Shown here piece by piece: positions 25,313-35,200 of a stretch of DNA of 64,000 nt. How positions within the stretch are numbered: position 1 is the first letter of the stretch; the number at the start of each line of letters is the position of its first letter. The position numbers and the translations under genes were made by a program. The notes below the pieces were generated by a model, which was not told where the DNA came from, made no database searches, and saw only the letters and a program-made list of their open reading frames with translations. The stretch covers positions 225,497 through 289,496 of the forward strand of contig CAWGYT010000007.1 in NCBI GenBank assembly GCA_963826795.1, written 5' to 3'. The stretch is from CAWGYT01 sp963826795 (GTDB taxonomy: Bacteria > Planctomycetota > Planctomycetia > Pirellulales > Pirellulaceae).

Positions 25313-26305
25313 TCAGTTGACGACGTTGCGCAACGGTTGCCCCAAGAGTGCCAGTCGGCAACTGGTGGCAGCCTTCACACGCATCTCGCGAAGCCCTTCC
25401 TCACAGTAGAACGCCGCGTGCGGATTGATGATGGCGCGCGTGTGAGCGGGGTGGTGAGGATCCCGCCACGCCCGGACCAGCGGGTCCTCCGCCGGAGGCG
25501 GCTCGATCGGCAGCACATCCAGACCGACGCCAGCCAGCTGACCTGAGACCAGTGCCGCGGGCAGCACGGCCGTCTCGATAATCGGCCCGCGGGCGGTATT
25601 CACGACGTAGGCGCCCCTCGGCAGCCACGCCAATCGTTGGGCGTCGAGCATTCCGCGCGTCTCGGGCGTCAAAGGGCAATGAAAGCTCACGACGTGCGCC
25701 TGACGAAACAACTCCTCCAGTGACGCGACGCGCCGGATTCCGAGAGATTTGTCGTAACCGTCGTCCCGATAAGGATCATAGAAAGCAACATCCATCCCGA
25801 GGGCCTGGGCCCGCCGGGCAGTTGCCATCCCGATCCGACCAAGCCCAACGATCGCGAACACTCGGTCGCGGAGGCGATACAACGGCGCGGCTGGCAAGTA
25901 GTTCCAGGGCGTCTTGGGATCCTGACCGGCGACGTGATAATGCATGAGGCCGCGAGTCAGTGCCAGGGTCAAACCAATCGCCGAGTCGGCGACTTCTTCG
26001 GTCCCATAGTCGGGAACGTTGACGATCGGTATTCCCATTTCGCGCGCCGCCGGACCGTCCACGTTGTCAAAGCCGACCCCGACGCGTGCGATCACACGGC
26101 AGCGAGACAGTTGAGCCAACGTGGGGCGCAACAGCGCGACGTTGTGATAGACCATCAACGCGGCAGCGTCCGCCAACCGCCCTTGCAGCTGCTGCTCGCC
26201 TTCGGCATTCAAGGCCTCGACATCCGCCAAATCGCTCAGAACCTCACGCTCCGGCTGCAGGTCGTCGTGCACGTAATCTGTGATAATCACCAGCGGGCGA
26301 TTCAT
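25313..26305 (-). CDS. D-isomer-specific 2-hydroxyacid dehydrogenase (CtBP-like)
   Basis: A 330-residue NAD-dependent dehydrogenase. Substrate-domain start LVIITDYVHDDL, nucleotide-binding VGLGRIG (near 155), catalytic Arg in NTARGPII, Glu in LDVLPIEPPP and His in INPHAAF. The insertion of ARVGVGFDNVD and YGTEEVADSAIGL resembles the C-terminal-binding-protein subgroup. The substrate is unknown; phosphoglycerate dehydrogenase is less likely because there is no regulatory ACT domain. It converges on surE with a 61-bp gap. Confidence 0.9.
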   Translation of the reverse strand: MNRPLVIITDYVHDDLQPEREVLSDLADVEALNAEGEQQLQGRLADAAALMVYHNVALLRPTLAQLSRCRVIARVGVGFDNVDGPAAREMGIPIVNVPDYGTEEVADSAIGLTLALTRGLMHYHVAGQDPKTPWNYLPAAPLYRLRDRVFAIVGLGRIGMATARRAQALGMDVAFYDPYRDDGYDKSLGIRRVASLEELFRQAHVVSFHCPLTPETRGMLDAQRLAWLPRGAYVVNTARGPIIETAVLPAALVSGQLAGVGLDVLPIEPPPAEDPLVRAWRDPHHPAHTRAIINPHAAFYCEEGLREMRVKAATSCRLALLGQPLRNVVN

Positions 26306-26419
26306 GAAGAGAATCCTGTTAAGCGTGAGTTAGGGTGTATTCTCGTCCGTCGATCGTCAAATGCGGGCTGGGGCCCTCACACGTGATTGCGTCGGTGTGC
26401 AATCGGCGCTGTCGGCCAA

Positions 26420-26965
26420 TCATCGGCCCGCTGCCTCACCCCGTGGGTCAAAGGTCTCGTAGTCGACGATCTTCCATTGCTGTTGTTGGCGGCGAAAGCG
26501 CACGACCACCCGTCGCGGCACGATGGTCATCCCGCTGTCGACGCCCCGAGGCTTGAGCGTCGCGACGGCATTGAAAAAAGCCTCGGCTGCCGCCGGTGGG
26601 CGGCCCGGCGCAACCGTCACGCGCAAGTTGGACTTGATCGAGATCTTCTCAACGCGAACCGTCGCCAGCGCCGATCGGATCTCATTCCGCAGGCGGCTCG
26701 AGCTGTCTGCCACGAGTGCGATGACTTGCTCGGGCTCATTCGACTCCAGCGCGCGGGCAGCCGCCTGAAGCGTCGCCTCGACTTCCTCAGCCGAAGTCAC
26801 CACCAGACGCTCGACCAACAAGCCCAGCGCCAGCAGGGCCACGGCCGCGATCAACCCGAGCAGGGCGCGCGGATGAGACGTCTGGACCCAGGCGACGGCG
26901 GCGACCGCGACCACCAGCGTGCCGACGAAAAGAATCTGCAGCGGCTCTTCCAGTAGCCAAGTCAA
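26420..26965 (-). CDS. Hypothetical protein with two membrane helices and an NTF2-like domain
   Basis: A 181-residue protein. Two helices (about 10-27 and 33-51) are followed by a soluble region rich in alpha/beta alternation (VEATLQAAARALESNEPEQVIALVADSSS, then VVRFRRQQQQWKIVDYETFDP). The final strands resemble NTF2/SnoaL-type folds, a weak inference. It starts three bases before the stop of the upstream gene at 26969, so the pair is an operon. Confidence 0.65.
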   Translation of the reverse strand: MTWLLEEPLQILFVGTLVVAVAAVAWVQTSHPRALLGLIAAVALLALGLLVERLVVTSAEEVEATLQAAARALESNEPEQVIALVADSSSRLRNEIRSALATVRVEKISIKSNLRVTVAPGRPPAAAEAFFNAVATLKPRGVDSGMTIVPRRVVVRFRRQQQQWKIVDYETFDPRGEAAGR

Positions 26966-26968
26966 GTC

Positions 26969-27388
26969 TCAGTCCTCCGCCCGCGGCGGACGAGCGGGGG
27001 GCGCTGCCGACCGCCGACCGCGGAAGCGTTGATACCAGAGTCCGATCCAGGCGCAGGCGAGCAGCACTCCGAACATGGCATAGAGCGGCCGGAGCGAGAG
27101 AATCATCCGCTCCGACGTCGACGGCGGGACCGGACCGTCCGCGCCGACGACAGCCTGCCCTCCACTTTGACGCGCCGAAAATTGACGCTCCAGCTGCGGC
27201 TGCCGGTCCACATAACGGGGACTCGCCAAGTAGAGCGCCACCAACGCCGCCGTGGCGAAGAGGTAGGCCCAAAACCAGGGCGAGTCGGATAACGGGCCGG
27301 CGGGCGATTCGGCGGAGATTCTGGAATGCTCCTTCACCTGATGTCGATCCCCTTGCCATCTCGCGTGTTGAAGCCATGCGCGGATCAC
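26969..27388 (-). CDS. Hypothetical two-helix membrane protein
   Basis: A protein of up to 139 residues starting at GTG (27388, with AAAGGG upstream). A second possible GTG start at 27337 would begin near the conserved-looking part (KEHSRISAE). It contains SPWFWAYLFATAALVALYLA and MFGVLLACAWIGLWY helices separated by about 50 hydrophilic residues, and a basic, proline-rich tail. It overlaps nothing and is followed directly by the 26420-26965 gene. Function unknown. Confidence 0.6.
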   Translation of the reverse strand: MIRAWLQHARWQGDRHQVKEHSRISAESPAGPLSDSPWFWAYLFATAALVALYLASPRYVDRQPQLERQFSARQSGGQAVVGADGPVPPSTSERMILSLRPLYAMFGVLLACAWIGLWYQRFRGRRSAAPPARPPRAED

Positions 27389-27404
27389 GCGGCCCTTTCA
27401 CGTA

Positions 27405-28682
27405 CTAGAGCTTCGGGAACAAGGGACCTCCATAGATCGCCTGGTCCCCCAAGGCCTCTTCGATCCTTAGCAGCTGGTTGTACTTCGCCATGCGATCGGT
27501 ACGCGAGGCGGAGCCCGTCTTGATTTGGCCGGTCGACATCGCGACGGCCAGGTCGGCAATCGTCGTGTCCTCGGTCTCACCGCTGCGGTGACTGGTCACG
27601 CTACTGTAACCGTGCCGTGAGGCGAGCTGAATCGCATCGATCGTTTCGGTCAACGTGCCGATTTGGTTGACCTTGATTAAGATGCTATTGGCAATTCCTT
27701 CGTCGATCCCACGCTGGAGCCGCTCGGTGTTGGTCACGAACAAGTCGTCGCCGACCAATTGCAATCGGTCCCCAAGGCGGTTCGTCAGCGATTTCCAACC
27801 TTCCCAGTCGTCCTCACTGCAGCCGTCCTCGATCGAGCAAATCGGATACTTGTCGGCCCAGTTCGCCAGGAAATCGACCATCCCGGCCGAATCGATATCC
27901 TTGCCGTCAATCCGGTACTTACCCGTCTTGGCGTCGTAGAATTCGGTCGCCGCCACATCCAGCGCAATGCGGACCTGATCACCGGCCTGGTAGCCGGCCT
28001 TCTCGATGGCCTCCAGAATCAGATCCAGCGCCTCCACGTTGCTGCCTAAATCCGGCGCGAATCCTCCCTCATCACCTACGGCGGTATTGAGCTTTCGGCT
28101 TTGGAGGACCTTTTTCAGCTGGTGAAAAACCTCGACCCCGCAGCGCAACGCGTCGCTGAAGCGTGTGAAGCCCAGGGGCATGACCATGAATTCCTGCACG
28201 TCGACGGAATTGTCCGCGTGCTGGCCGCCGTTGAGGATGTTCATCATCGGGGCCGGTAGCAGACGCGCGCTGACGCCACCGAGGTAGCGAAACAGCGACT
28301 GCTCGGTCAATTGAGCTGCGGCTTTGGCAACCGCCATCGAAACACCCAGGATGGCGTTGGCACCGAGCTTCTGTTTGTTCGGCGTCCCGTCCAGCTCGAT
28401 CAGCAGCTGGTCGATCTCAATTTGATCCAAGGCGTCTTGGCCAATCAAGGCCTCGGCGATCGTCGTATTGACATGATGAACGGCCTTCAAGACTCCCTTC
28501 CCGAGAAAATAGGTGGCGTCCGCGTCGCGCAGCTCCCAGGCCTCATGCGCCCCAGTACTCGCGCCACTCGGCACGGAAGCCCGCCCGACCCAGCCGTCGG
28601 CCAACATCACTTCCACCTCGACCGTCGGATTACCGCGACTGTCCAAGATCTGACGACCGTGTACATTTACAATTGTACTCAT
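27405..28682 (-). CDS. eno: Enolase
   Basis: A 425-residue glycolytic enzyme converting 2-phosphoglycerate to phosphoenolpyruvate. The start MSTIVNVHGRQILDSRGNPT fits the family, and the frame extends further upstream only by chance. Motifs are SVPSGASTG (residues 36-44), AVGDEGGFAP (near 205), metal ligands in ALDVAATEF, SIEDGCSEDDW and VGDDLFVTN, and the signature ILIKVNQIGTLTET and SHRSGETEDTTIADLAV. GGAGG precedes the ATG. Usual length. Confidence 0.97.
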   Translation of the reverse strand: MSTIVNVHGRQILDSRGNPTVEVEVMLADGWVGRASVPSGASTGAHEAWELRDADATYFLGKGVLKAVHHVNTTIAEALIGQDALDQIEIDQLLIELDGTPNKQKLGANAILGVSMAVAKAAAQLTEQSLFRYLGGVSARLLPAPMMNILNGGQHADNSVDVQEFMVMPLGFTRFSDALRCGVEVFHQLKKVLQSRKLNTAVGDEGGFAPDLGSNVEALDLILEAIEKAGYQAGDQVRIALDVAATEFYDAKTGKYRIDGKDIDSAGMVDFLANWADKYPICSIEDGCSEDDWEGWKSLTNRLGDRLQLVGDDLFVTNTERLQRGIDEGIANSILIKVNQIGTLTETIDAIQLASRHGYSSVTSHRSGETEDTTIADLAVAMSTGQIKTGSASRTDRMAKYNQLLRIEEALGDQAIYGGPLFPKL

Positions 28683-29082
28683 ATCGATTTCCACCCACCT
28701 CCCTAAAAAGGATTGATACTGACGAGCTCGCGGACGGCGTTTTGGCGACGATCCGCCCGGCCGAGCGACGACCGAACCGCGGATCGCACGCGAGCCGGTA
28801 TTGTGCCCGATCGGTGCCATGGTTTCTAGGTGACGTCGGCCGCCACCCACCCGCATTGCCGGACGGGGGCGGCGGGCGAATGGTCGAGGCGCACTGCGAG
28901 GCGATGTTGCGAAATTGACGGCCGCTCGACACAATTGGCAGGCCGCCGATGCGGCGTAAATGGGTGCCCAGGCACCATTCCCGCGCGTTCGGTAACCGCC
29001 AAAGTCGTTCGGGACGTCGCGGATGAGAAAGCCAAAATTGACGGCCAGACGATCGCGGTCAATCTGTGAGAGGAGGGCGCAC
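28683..29082. other. 400-bp divergent region between eno and ribE
   Basis: No recognised gene. A 79-codon frame at 28830-29069 ends in a protein-like stretch (VRDVADEKAKIDGQTIAVNL) but has no ribosome-binding site or known family. I looked for an FMN riboswitch before ribE and do not see its conserved core. A small hairpin, GGTGCC/GGCACC, lies near 28960-28975. Confidence 0.45.
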
Positions 29083-29682
29083 GTGTTTGCGGGAATCGTG
29101 GAGGAATTGGGGGCGGTGGTCGCGATCCAGGACCGTGCTCCGGGCAAGCGTTTGGTCATCGCCGCGCCCCGCACGGCACACGACGTCCAACTGGGCGCCA
29201 GCATTTCGGTCAACGGCTGCTGCTTGACAGTCGTCAAATTTACGGCGGAACGGCTCGAGTTCGACGCGGGGCCCGAGACCCTGCAGAGGACCAACTTGGG
29301 GGCATTGGAACCTGGCTCCGAGGTCAATCTGGAACGGTCGCTGATCATCGGCGATCGCCTGGGTGGACATTTCGTCACGGGACACGTCGACGCCGTCGGC
29401 GAGGTCATGACCCGGCTGGACGAGAATGATTGGTCGACGTTTTGGTTCCGATGCCCAAGACGTTTAAGCCTTCAAATGGCAAGCAAGGCCTCGGTGGCGA
29501 TCGACGGCGTGAGCCTCACCCTGGTCGACGTTGAGCCGGGGCGGTTTAGCGTGGCGCTGATTCCTCATACACTGCAGGTCACAACGCTGGGGCGCAAGGG
29601 CCCCGGCAGTTGGGTGAACCTGGAAACCGACCTGCTGGCGAAGTACGTGCAGCAGCAACTCGCTGGACTGCGTCCGGACTAA
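29083..29682 (+). CDS. ribE: Riboflavin synthase alpha subunit
   Basis: A 199-residue enzyme made of two similar lumazine-binding halves: VFAGIVEELG...GASISVNGCCLTV and GGHFVTGHVDAVGEV...KASVAIDGVSLTLVDV. The GTG start at 29083 has GAGGAGG upstream and begins at the conserved FxGIVE motif. It makes riboflavin from two 6,7-dimethyl-8-ribityllumazine molecules. It lies 13 bp before rsmA on the same strand and is probably co-transcribed with it. Confidence 0.94.
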   Translation: MFAGIVEELGAVVAIQDRAPGKRLVIAAPRTAHDVQLGASISVNGCCLTVVKFTAERLEFDAGPETLQRTNLGALEPGSEVNLERSLIIGDRLGGHFVTGHVDAVGEVMTRLDENDWSTFWFRCPRRLSLQMASKASVAIDGVSLTLVDVEPGRFSVALIPHTLQVTTLGRKGPGSWVNLETDLLAKYVQQQLAGLRPD

Positions 29683-29695
29683 CTGACGAGGCACG

Positions 29696-30607
29696 ATGGC
29701 ATCCCACAAACAAACGGTCTCGTTTCTGCGCGGCAAGTTCCAGGAGATCGGTTTCCGGCCGTACGCCAAGCACGGGCAGAACTTCCTGATCGACTTGAAT
29801 CTCCTGGACCTGCTGGTGCGGACTGCCGACGTTCAGCCCAACGATGTCGTGCTGGAGGTTGGCACAGGCACCGGGTCGTTGACCGTCCGACTGGCGGAAC
29901 AGGCGGGCGCCGTGGTCACGGTCGAAATCGATCCACACTTAGCGCAGCTTGCCTCGGAGCAGTTCGACCCCGGCGCGCCGATCACCCTCCTGCGACAAGA
30001 CGCCCTGCGAAACAAAAACAACTTCGCGCCCCTCGTGCTCGACACGATTCGAACACACATCGCCAACATCCCTGGCGCGCGTTTCAAGTTGGTCGCCAAT
30101 CTTCCCTACAGCGTGGCCACGCCGGTGATTTCGAACCTGTTGAAATCCGATCTCCCTCCGATCTCGATGACCGTGACGATTCAAAAAGAGTTGGCCGAAC
30201 GCCTCGTCGCCACGCCTCGAACCAAAGACTACAGCAGCCTCAGCGTGTGGGTTCAAAGCCAATGCCAGGCGACCATCGTGCGCGAGCTCGCACCGACCGT
30301 TTTCTGGCCGCGTCCCAAGGTCACCTCGGCGATCGTACATCTTGTGCTCGATCCCGCGAAGCGAGCGGCGATTCATGACTTGGATCAATTTCACGCGTTT
30401 GTGCGAGGGGTTTTTCTGCACCGCCGCAAGTTCCTCCGCAGTGCACTGCTGAGCGCCTTCACCGAACTCGACAAGCCCACGGTCGATCGCGTGATGGAAC
30501 AACTTCAATTGGGACCGGAGACGCGGGCCGAGGAGTTGACCGTCGAGCAAATCCACGCGCTGTCCAGGGCCACTTGCGAGGCACGCGCGAACAGCTCGGC
30601 CCTTTGA
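29696..30607 (+). CDS. rsmA: 16S rRNA (adenine1518/1519-N6)-dimethyltransferase RsmA (KsgA)
   Basis: A 303-residue SAM-dependent methyltransferase. AKHGQNFLID (near 24) is the N-terminal signature, followed by VLEVGTGTGSLT (SAM motif I, near 48), TVEIDPHL, and the catalytic NLPYSVATP (near 128). The C-terminal helical domain has FWPRPKVTSAIVHL and HRRKFLRSAL. It dimethylates two adenines near the 3' end of 16S rRNA. GAGG precedes the ATG. Confidence 0.95.
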   Translation: MASHKQTVSFLRGKFQEIGFRPYAKHGQNFLIDLNLLDLLVRTADVQPNDVVLEVGTGTGSLTVRLAEQAGAVVTVEIDPHLAQLASEQFDPGAPITLLRQDALRNKNNFAPLVLDTIRTHIANIPGARFKLVANLPYSVATPVISNLLKSDLPPISMTVTIQKELAERLVATPRTKDYSSLSVWVQSQCQATIVRELAPTVFWPRPKVTSAIVHLVLDPAKRAAIHDLDQFHAFVRGVFLHRRKFLRSALLSAFTELDKPTVDRVMEQLQLGPETRAEELTVEQIHALSRATCEARANSSAL

Positions 30608-30722
30608 CGGGATTCCCGCGCGGCGAAAGTCACGCACGACATCGCAATTCGGCCGCAACGAGCGGTTCGTTGTCGTTTCGATTGCGATCTCGACGCCACC
30701 CGGATGGATTCCTGCGAGAAGT

Positions 30723-30750
30723 TTGCGGTTTCAACCGCGTGTGGTAGATT
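30723..30750 (+). promoter_or_regulatory. Sigma-70-like promoter
   Basis: TTGCGG, 16-base spacer, TAGATT, about 80 bases before the small gene at 30831. Confidence 0.4.
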
Positions 30751-30830
30751 ACCGCCAGCCGCTGGGAGTCGACCGGGACTTGGCATCCAACGAGGCAGAC
30801 TAAACCTTTTGGTTAAAGTGCGGGGTACCG

Positions 30831-31058
30831 ATGAAGTTTGTGGAATTGTCAGGCCGAGCCCTCGCTCAGCTGATTCGTGATGACGAGATCCCAGCCGGTG
30901 ATCTCGTGCGGGTTGGGGTCACGGACGACAGCGTGGTTCGGATCAACGAACAGGGCGACATCGAGCTTCGGCGTCCCGAGGGTTGGGACGTAATCGGGGG
31001 GCTGCTCGGCGATTTCCGGAACCGCATCCGTCACGAGACCGGAATGGAATGGGTCTGA
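30831..31058 (+). CDS. Small conserved hypothetical protein, planctomycete-type
   Basis: A 75-residue soluble protein, MKFVELSGRALAQLIRDDEIP at the start and WDVIGGLLGDFRNRIRHETGMEWV at the end. The C-terminal GGLLGDFxxRxRxxTG stretch looks strongly constrained. No membrane segment or cysteine. It lies 143 bp before tRNA-Sec on the same strand, after its own promoter candidate. I recall similar proteins only in planctomycetes and know no function. Confidence 0.65.
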   Translation: MKFVELSGRALAQLIRDDEIPAGDLVRVGVTDDSVVRINEQGDIELRRPEGWDVIGGLLGDFRNRIRHETGMEWV

Positions 31059-31200
31059 CGCGGCCCAGCTCCACCGCCGCAGCGACCGCCGGGGCGTCGC
31101 GACCGCGCGGGATTGACGTCACTCCGTTTTCGCTGATCGGTTTTTTTGTCTGCGAGCTGCTCGATTAAGAATCGCAAGGGGCAAGGCGGTGGCCTCTGTG

Positions 31201-31297
31201 GGAAGTGCTTGTTCGGCTGGTGCCGGCCGCGGTCTTCAAAACCGTTGAACCGCCTGTCAAGCAGGGGGTTGGTGGGTTCGATTCCCATGCACTTCCG
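31201..31297 (+). tRNA. selC: tRNA-Sec (anticodon UCA)
   Basis: The acceptor arms GGAAGTGC (31201-31208) and GCACTTCC (31289-31296) form the 8-bp stem typical of bacterial tRNA-Sec, with G73 after it. The anticodon loop CTTCAAA (31234-31240) carries TCA at 31236-31238, closed by CGGT/ACCG. A long variable arm follows (AACC.CCTG pairing CAGG.GGTT). The T arm is GTGGG-TTCGATT-CCCAT, also 5 bp, giving the 8+5 helix. The extended D arm is CGGC-TGGT-GCCG. CCA is not encoded. It decodes UGA as selenocysteine with SelB and fits the UGA-containing SelW gene at 19036-19287. Confidence 0.93.
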
Positions 31298-31430
31298 TTG
31301 TCGTTTACTGTCACGAGCAGGCGAAGCTACGGAAAAAACCATCGCGCGTACCCCATTAATCCGAGGTTGACTGCAACAGGTAGTGCTCGGGATCGGCCGT
31401 GTTGGACGCGAGGTGATGCGCGATGCAAGA

Positions 31431-31488
31431 ATCACGCTCAAGGCCGACGCGAACTCGCCTTCGCGACGAAGTGCCTCCCGACCTCTAG
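31431..31488. repeat. Degenerate direct repeat, copy 1
   Basis: ATCACGC.TCAAGGCCGACG through GCCTTCGCG to CTCTAG. It aligns with 31684-31737 over nearly its whole length, with TCAAGGCCGACG identical in both. Confidence 0.6.
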
Positions 31489-31683
31489 CTGCTTTGGGTC
31501 GGACAGCCTGAAATTGAGGGTTGGGTGCGCCGGGGTCGAAGCTGAAGGTGAGCCCCGGAGAGTTGGGTGCACGGGCTGGAGGGGGTCCTTCGTTCGACCC
31601 GAGCCTCTCCGGGCCGAAAATGAGAGCTGTGAGCAAGATCCTGCTCGCCAAGTGCCGTGGTCGACGGGGGGTTGCCTGCGAGG

Positions 31684-31737
31684 TCACGCGTCAAGGCCGA
31701 CGGACTGCCTTGGCGTCGGAACGCCTCCGAGCACTAG
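31684..31737. repeat. Degenerate direct repeat, copy 2
   Basis: TCACGCGTCAAGGCCGACG through GCCTTGGCG to GCACTAG. See copy 1 at 31431-31488; the copies are about 250 bases apart. Confidence 0.6.
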
Positions 31738-32216
31738 GGCGGCGCTGGTCCCCCTCGCGCTGCGGTTTCCTGAGCGGGGCCAGTTACCGCCGCAGACCCA
31801 ACCGTTTCAGGCCGTTTGATCAACAACCCTTCTCATGTTAGGCTGGCGGGGCATTTTGGAACATTTCGGGCCGATCGGTAAACCGATAAGGGAACAGATG
31901 TGGGCCCATGCGACGGTGGGTGACGCGCTGCGATGGGCCGTCATTAAACCGCGAGCCATCTCGGGCGGCCAACGGTTGCGGCCGAGTTCGGGGTGCGGGA
32001 AACTAGAGAGGAGCGACCCTCGGCACGAGTTGCCGTCGAGTCCAAGGAGGCCACGCTCAGCCCCATCGGCTCCACATGTAAGGATGTCTCGCATACCACC
32101 AGCGGCCCGTTGGCGGAGTTGGCGAGTACCGCAACTTGGGAAATTGCTTAACGGCGTCGATGTTCGTCACTCGGGATATGGACCGGGATCAGAAACATCG
32201 CCCGAGGAGGAATCCG

Positions 32217-35200
32217 ATGCTCGAGGCGGCCCCGCCCCGAAACGAACCCGACCCGACCAATCCTCATCCGCAGCGACGTGCCGGAGAAAATTCGACGGTG
32301 AGCCTCGACACGCTTCTCGATCCGTTTCAACCACCCACGACCAATCTCGTCGATCGCCTGCGTTACTGGATCGGCGCTCAGGGTGATGCGCTCGCGTTCG
32401 CCTATCTTGCGGATGGTGAAACGATTGACACGGAGTGGTCGTTCACCCAGTTGGACACGAAGGCGCGGGCCATTGCGGCGCGTCTGCAGGCGAAGCGGCT
32501 GGAGGGGCAGCGTGCGTTGCTCCTGTATCCGCCGGGCCTGGACTTTGTGGCAGGTTTCCTCGGCTGTTTGTACGCCGGAGTGACGGCGGTGCCCGCTTAT
32601 CCGCCGCGGCGGAATCGGAACATGTCGCGGATCCAGGCGATCGCGGACGATTCGACGGCGGCCGCCGCGTTGACGGTCGGCGACGTGGCCAACCGTACGA
32701 TGGCGTTGCTCGAAAAAGGCTCCAGCCTGCGCGAGATGGACTGGCTTTCGACGGACGAGCTGGACGATGCCGGGGCCGAGGGCTGGCGGGCACCCCGGAT
32801 CCGCTCGGAGGATTTGGCCTTTCTGCAATACACCTCCGGTTCGACGGGCACACCGAAGGGTGTGATGTTGTCACATGGCAACATCATGCACAATTGTTCG
32901 CTGATTACGACCGCTTTCGAGGCAGGCCGAGATGCCGTGGGGGCCTCGTGGCTGCCCACCTATCACGACATGGGATTGGTGGGTGGTGTGCTCAACCCCT
33001 TGTTTTGCGGGCGTCCGAGTCTCTTGATGTCTCCGATGCTGTTCCTGCAGAAACCGATTCGCTGGCTCCGCACGATATCCAAGTACGGCGTGACGATCAG
33101 CGGGGGTCCCAATTTCGCTTACGATCTGTGCACCAACAAGATCACCGACGATCAGCTCCAGGACATTGATCTGAGCCGTTGGAAGTTGGCGTTCAACGGG
33201 GCCGAACCGGTACGTCGCGAAACGCTGGAACGATTTTATCGGCGTTTCGCACCGACGGGATTTCGGCGTGAGTCGTTTTACCCCTGTTACGGGATGGCCG
33301 AGACGACGTTGATCGTTACCGGGGGTGCCAAGCGGCGACCGCCGGTCGTGCGATGCTTTGACGGGACCGCGTTGGATGAGGGCCGAGTGATCGTCGCGGC
33401 GCCGGACGGCGACCGCGGGCGATACGCCGCCAGCTGTGGGCGCGCTTTGCAGGACGAGGAGATCCTGGTCGTCGACCCGGATACGTCCACTCGGCTGCGG
33501 GAGGGGCGCGTGGGTGAAATCTGGATCCGCAGCGCGAGCGTCGGACAGGGCTATTGGAACAAGCCCGAGGCGACGGCGGAAACGTTCCACGCTCGACTGG
33601 CCGGTGACACCGATCCCAACCGCACCTTTCTCCGCAGCGGGGATCTGGGCTTCTTTCATCAGGGCGAGTTGTTCGTCACCGGCCGAATCAAGGACCTGAT
33701 CATCGTCCGCGGCGTCAATCGATATCCGCAGGACATCGAGATGACGGCCGAGCGGGCTGATCCGCGGGTTCGCAGCGGCGCGACGGCGGCGTTCGCGGTT
33801 GACGTGGCGGGCCGTGAACGATTGGTCCTGGTGTGTGAGGTGGAGCGGAACGAGGATAGCGGCTGGGACGCCATTATCGATACGATTCGGCGCGAGGTCA
33901 CCACCGAACACGAATTGCCGCCGGACGCGGTGATCCTGGTTCGCTCCGGCTCGATTCCCAAAACGTCGAGCGGGAAAATTCAGCGTCACGCGTGCCGTCA
34001 AGGATTCCTCGAAAACGCCCTGCTGACGATCGCTCAGCGCTGCCTCTGGAACGAGGCCCCGTCGGCCGAAAGCGGCAGTGGATCTGCGGAGGAGCCGAGC
34101 GTTCTGGAGCGCGCGGATCCTCGACCGCCGCCGATGAGCATGTGCTGCGGACGGTGATGCAGCACGTCAGGGCGGTTGCCAAGGAGCGGGTCCGCGAACT
34201 GCACGCGGAGACCAACATCGTCGGGCTCGGACTCGATTCGCTGGAACGGATGGAGATTATCAACCGTCTGGAGGAGACCTTCGGAGGCCAGCTCCCCGAG
34301 GACGTGCTGCCTCAGATCGAAACCTGCCAGGAGGTGGCCGACGCGATCATCAAGTACCTGGGGGGGCGGCCGGCCGACCTCCGTGGGCGGCGCCGCGACG
34401 AGCCCGTTCCGACGGAGAACTATCGATTTCGGGAAATGACCGAATACAAGCAGCTGCGGCGAAACATGGAACTGCTGCAGCGAACGGGAATTCCCAACCC
34501 TTATTTTCAAGAGCACGAGAGTGTCACGCGTGACACGACGGTCATCCAGGGACGGCGGCTGATCAATTTTTCGAGCTACAACTACCTCGGGATGTCGGGA
34601 GACGCCGAGGTTAGCCAGGCGGCCAAGGAGGCGATCGATCAGTTCGGCACCAGTGTCTCGGCCAGCCGACTCGTCTCCGGCCAGAAGACAATCCATACAC
34701 AGCTCGAACGAGAAATCGCGGATTTCGTGGGGGCCCAGGACTCGATTGTCTTCGTGGGCGGACACTCGACCAACGAATCCACAATCGGTCACCTGTTCGG
34801 TTCGGGCGACCTGATCCTGCACGATGCGCTCTCGCACAACAGCATCATTCAAGGCGCCATTTTGTCGGGCGCTCGCCGTCGGCCCTTCCCTCACAACGAC
34901 TGGGAAGCCTTGGACCAGGTACTGGGCGAACTGCGGCGGGATTACCGCCGCGTGCTGGTCGTGATTGAGGGCGTCTACAGCATGGACGGCGACTATCCCG
35001 ATTTGCCGCGTTTCATTGAGGTCAAGCAGCGCCATCAGTGTTTCCTGATGGTCGATGAGGCCCACTCGATCGGGACCATGGGACCCACCGGACGTGGGAT
35101 GGGCGAGTTTTTCGGCGTGAATCCAGAGGATGTGGACCTGTGGATGGGGACGTTAAGCAAGTCGTTTGGAAGCTGCGGCGGTTACATTGCGGGCTGCCGC

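Larger units (their letters stand above)
31298..32216. other. 919-bp gene-free stretch downstream of selC
   Basis: No supported protein gene; open frames here have no family features. It holds a roughly 57-bp degenerate direct repeat (31431-31488 and 31684-31737), a 10-base inverted repeat TAGTGCTCGG / CCGAGCACTA at 31381-31390 and 31727-31736, a CCGGGG/CCCCGG hairpin (31530-31558), and twice GTTGGGTGC. It does not match tmRNA, RNase P RNA or 6S RNA by eye. No copy of the selC 3' end was found, so no attachment site. Confidence 0.5.

Noticed and set aside
28683..29082. FMN riboswitch before ribE
   Set aside because: The AGGGGCAGGGTGA-type core is absent.
31298..32216. tmRNA, RNase P RNA or 6S RNA downstream of selC
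   Set aside because: None of their conserved cores (for example the tmRNA tRNA-like ends or the RNase P GAGGAAAGTCC) is present.
31201..32216. Genomic island integrated at selC
   Set aside because: selC is a known island target, but there is no integrase or repeat of the tRNA 3' end in the window.
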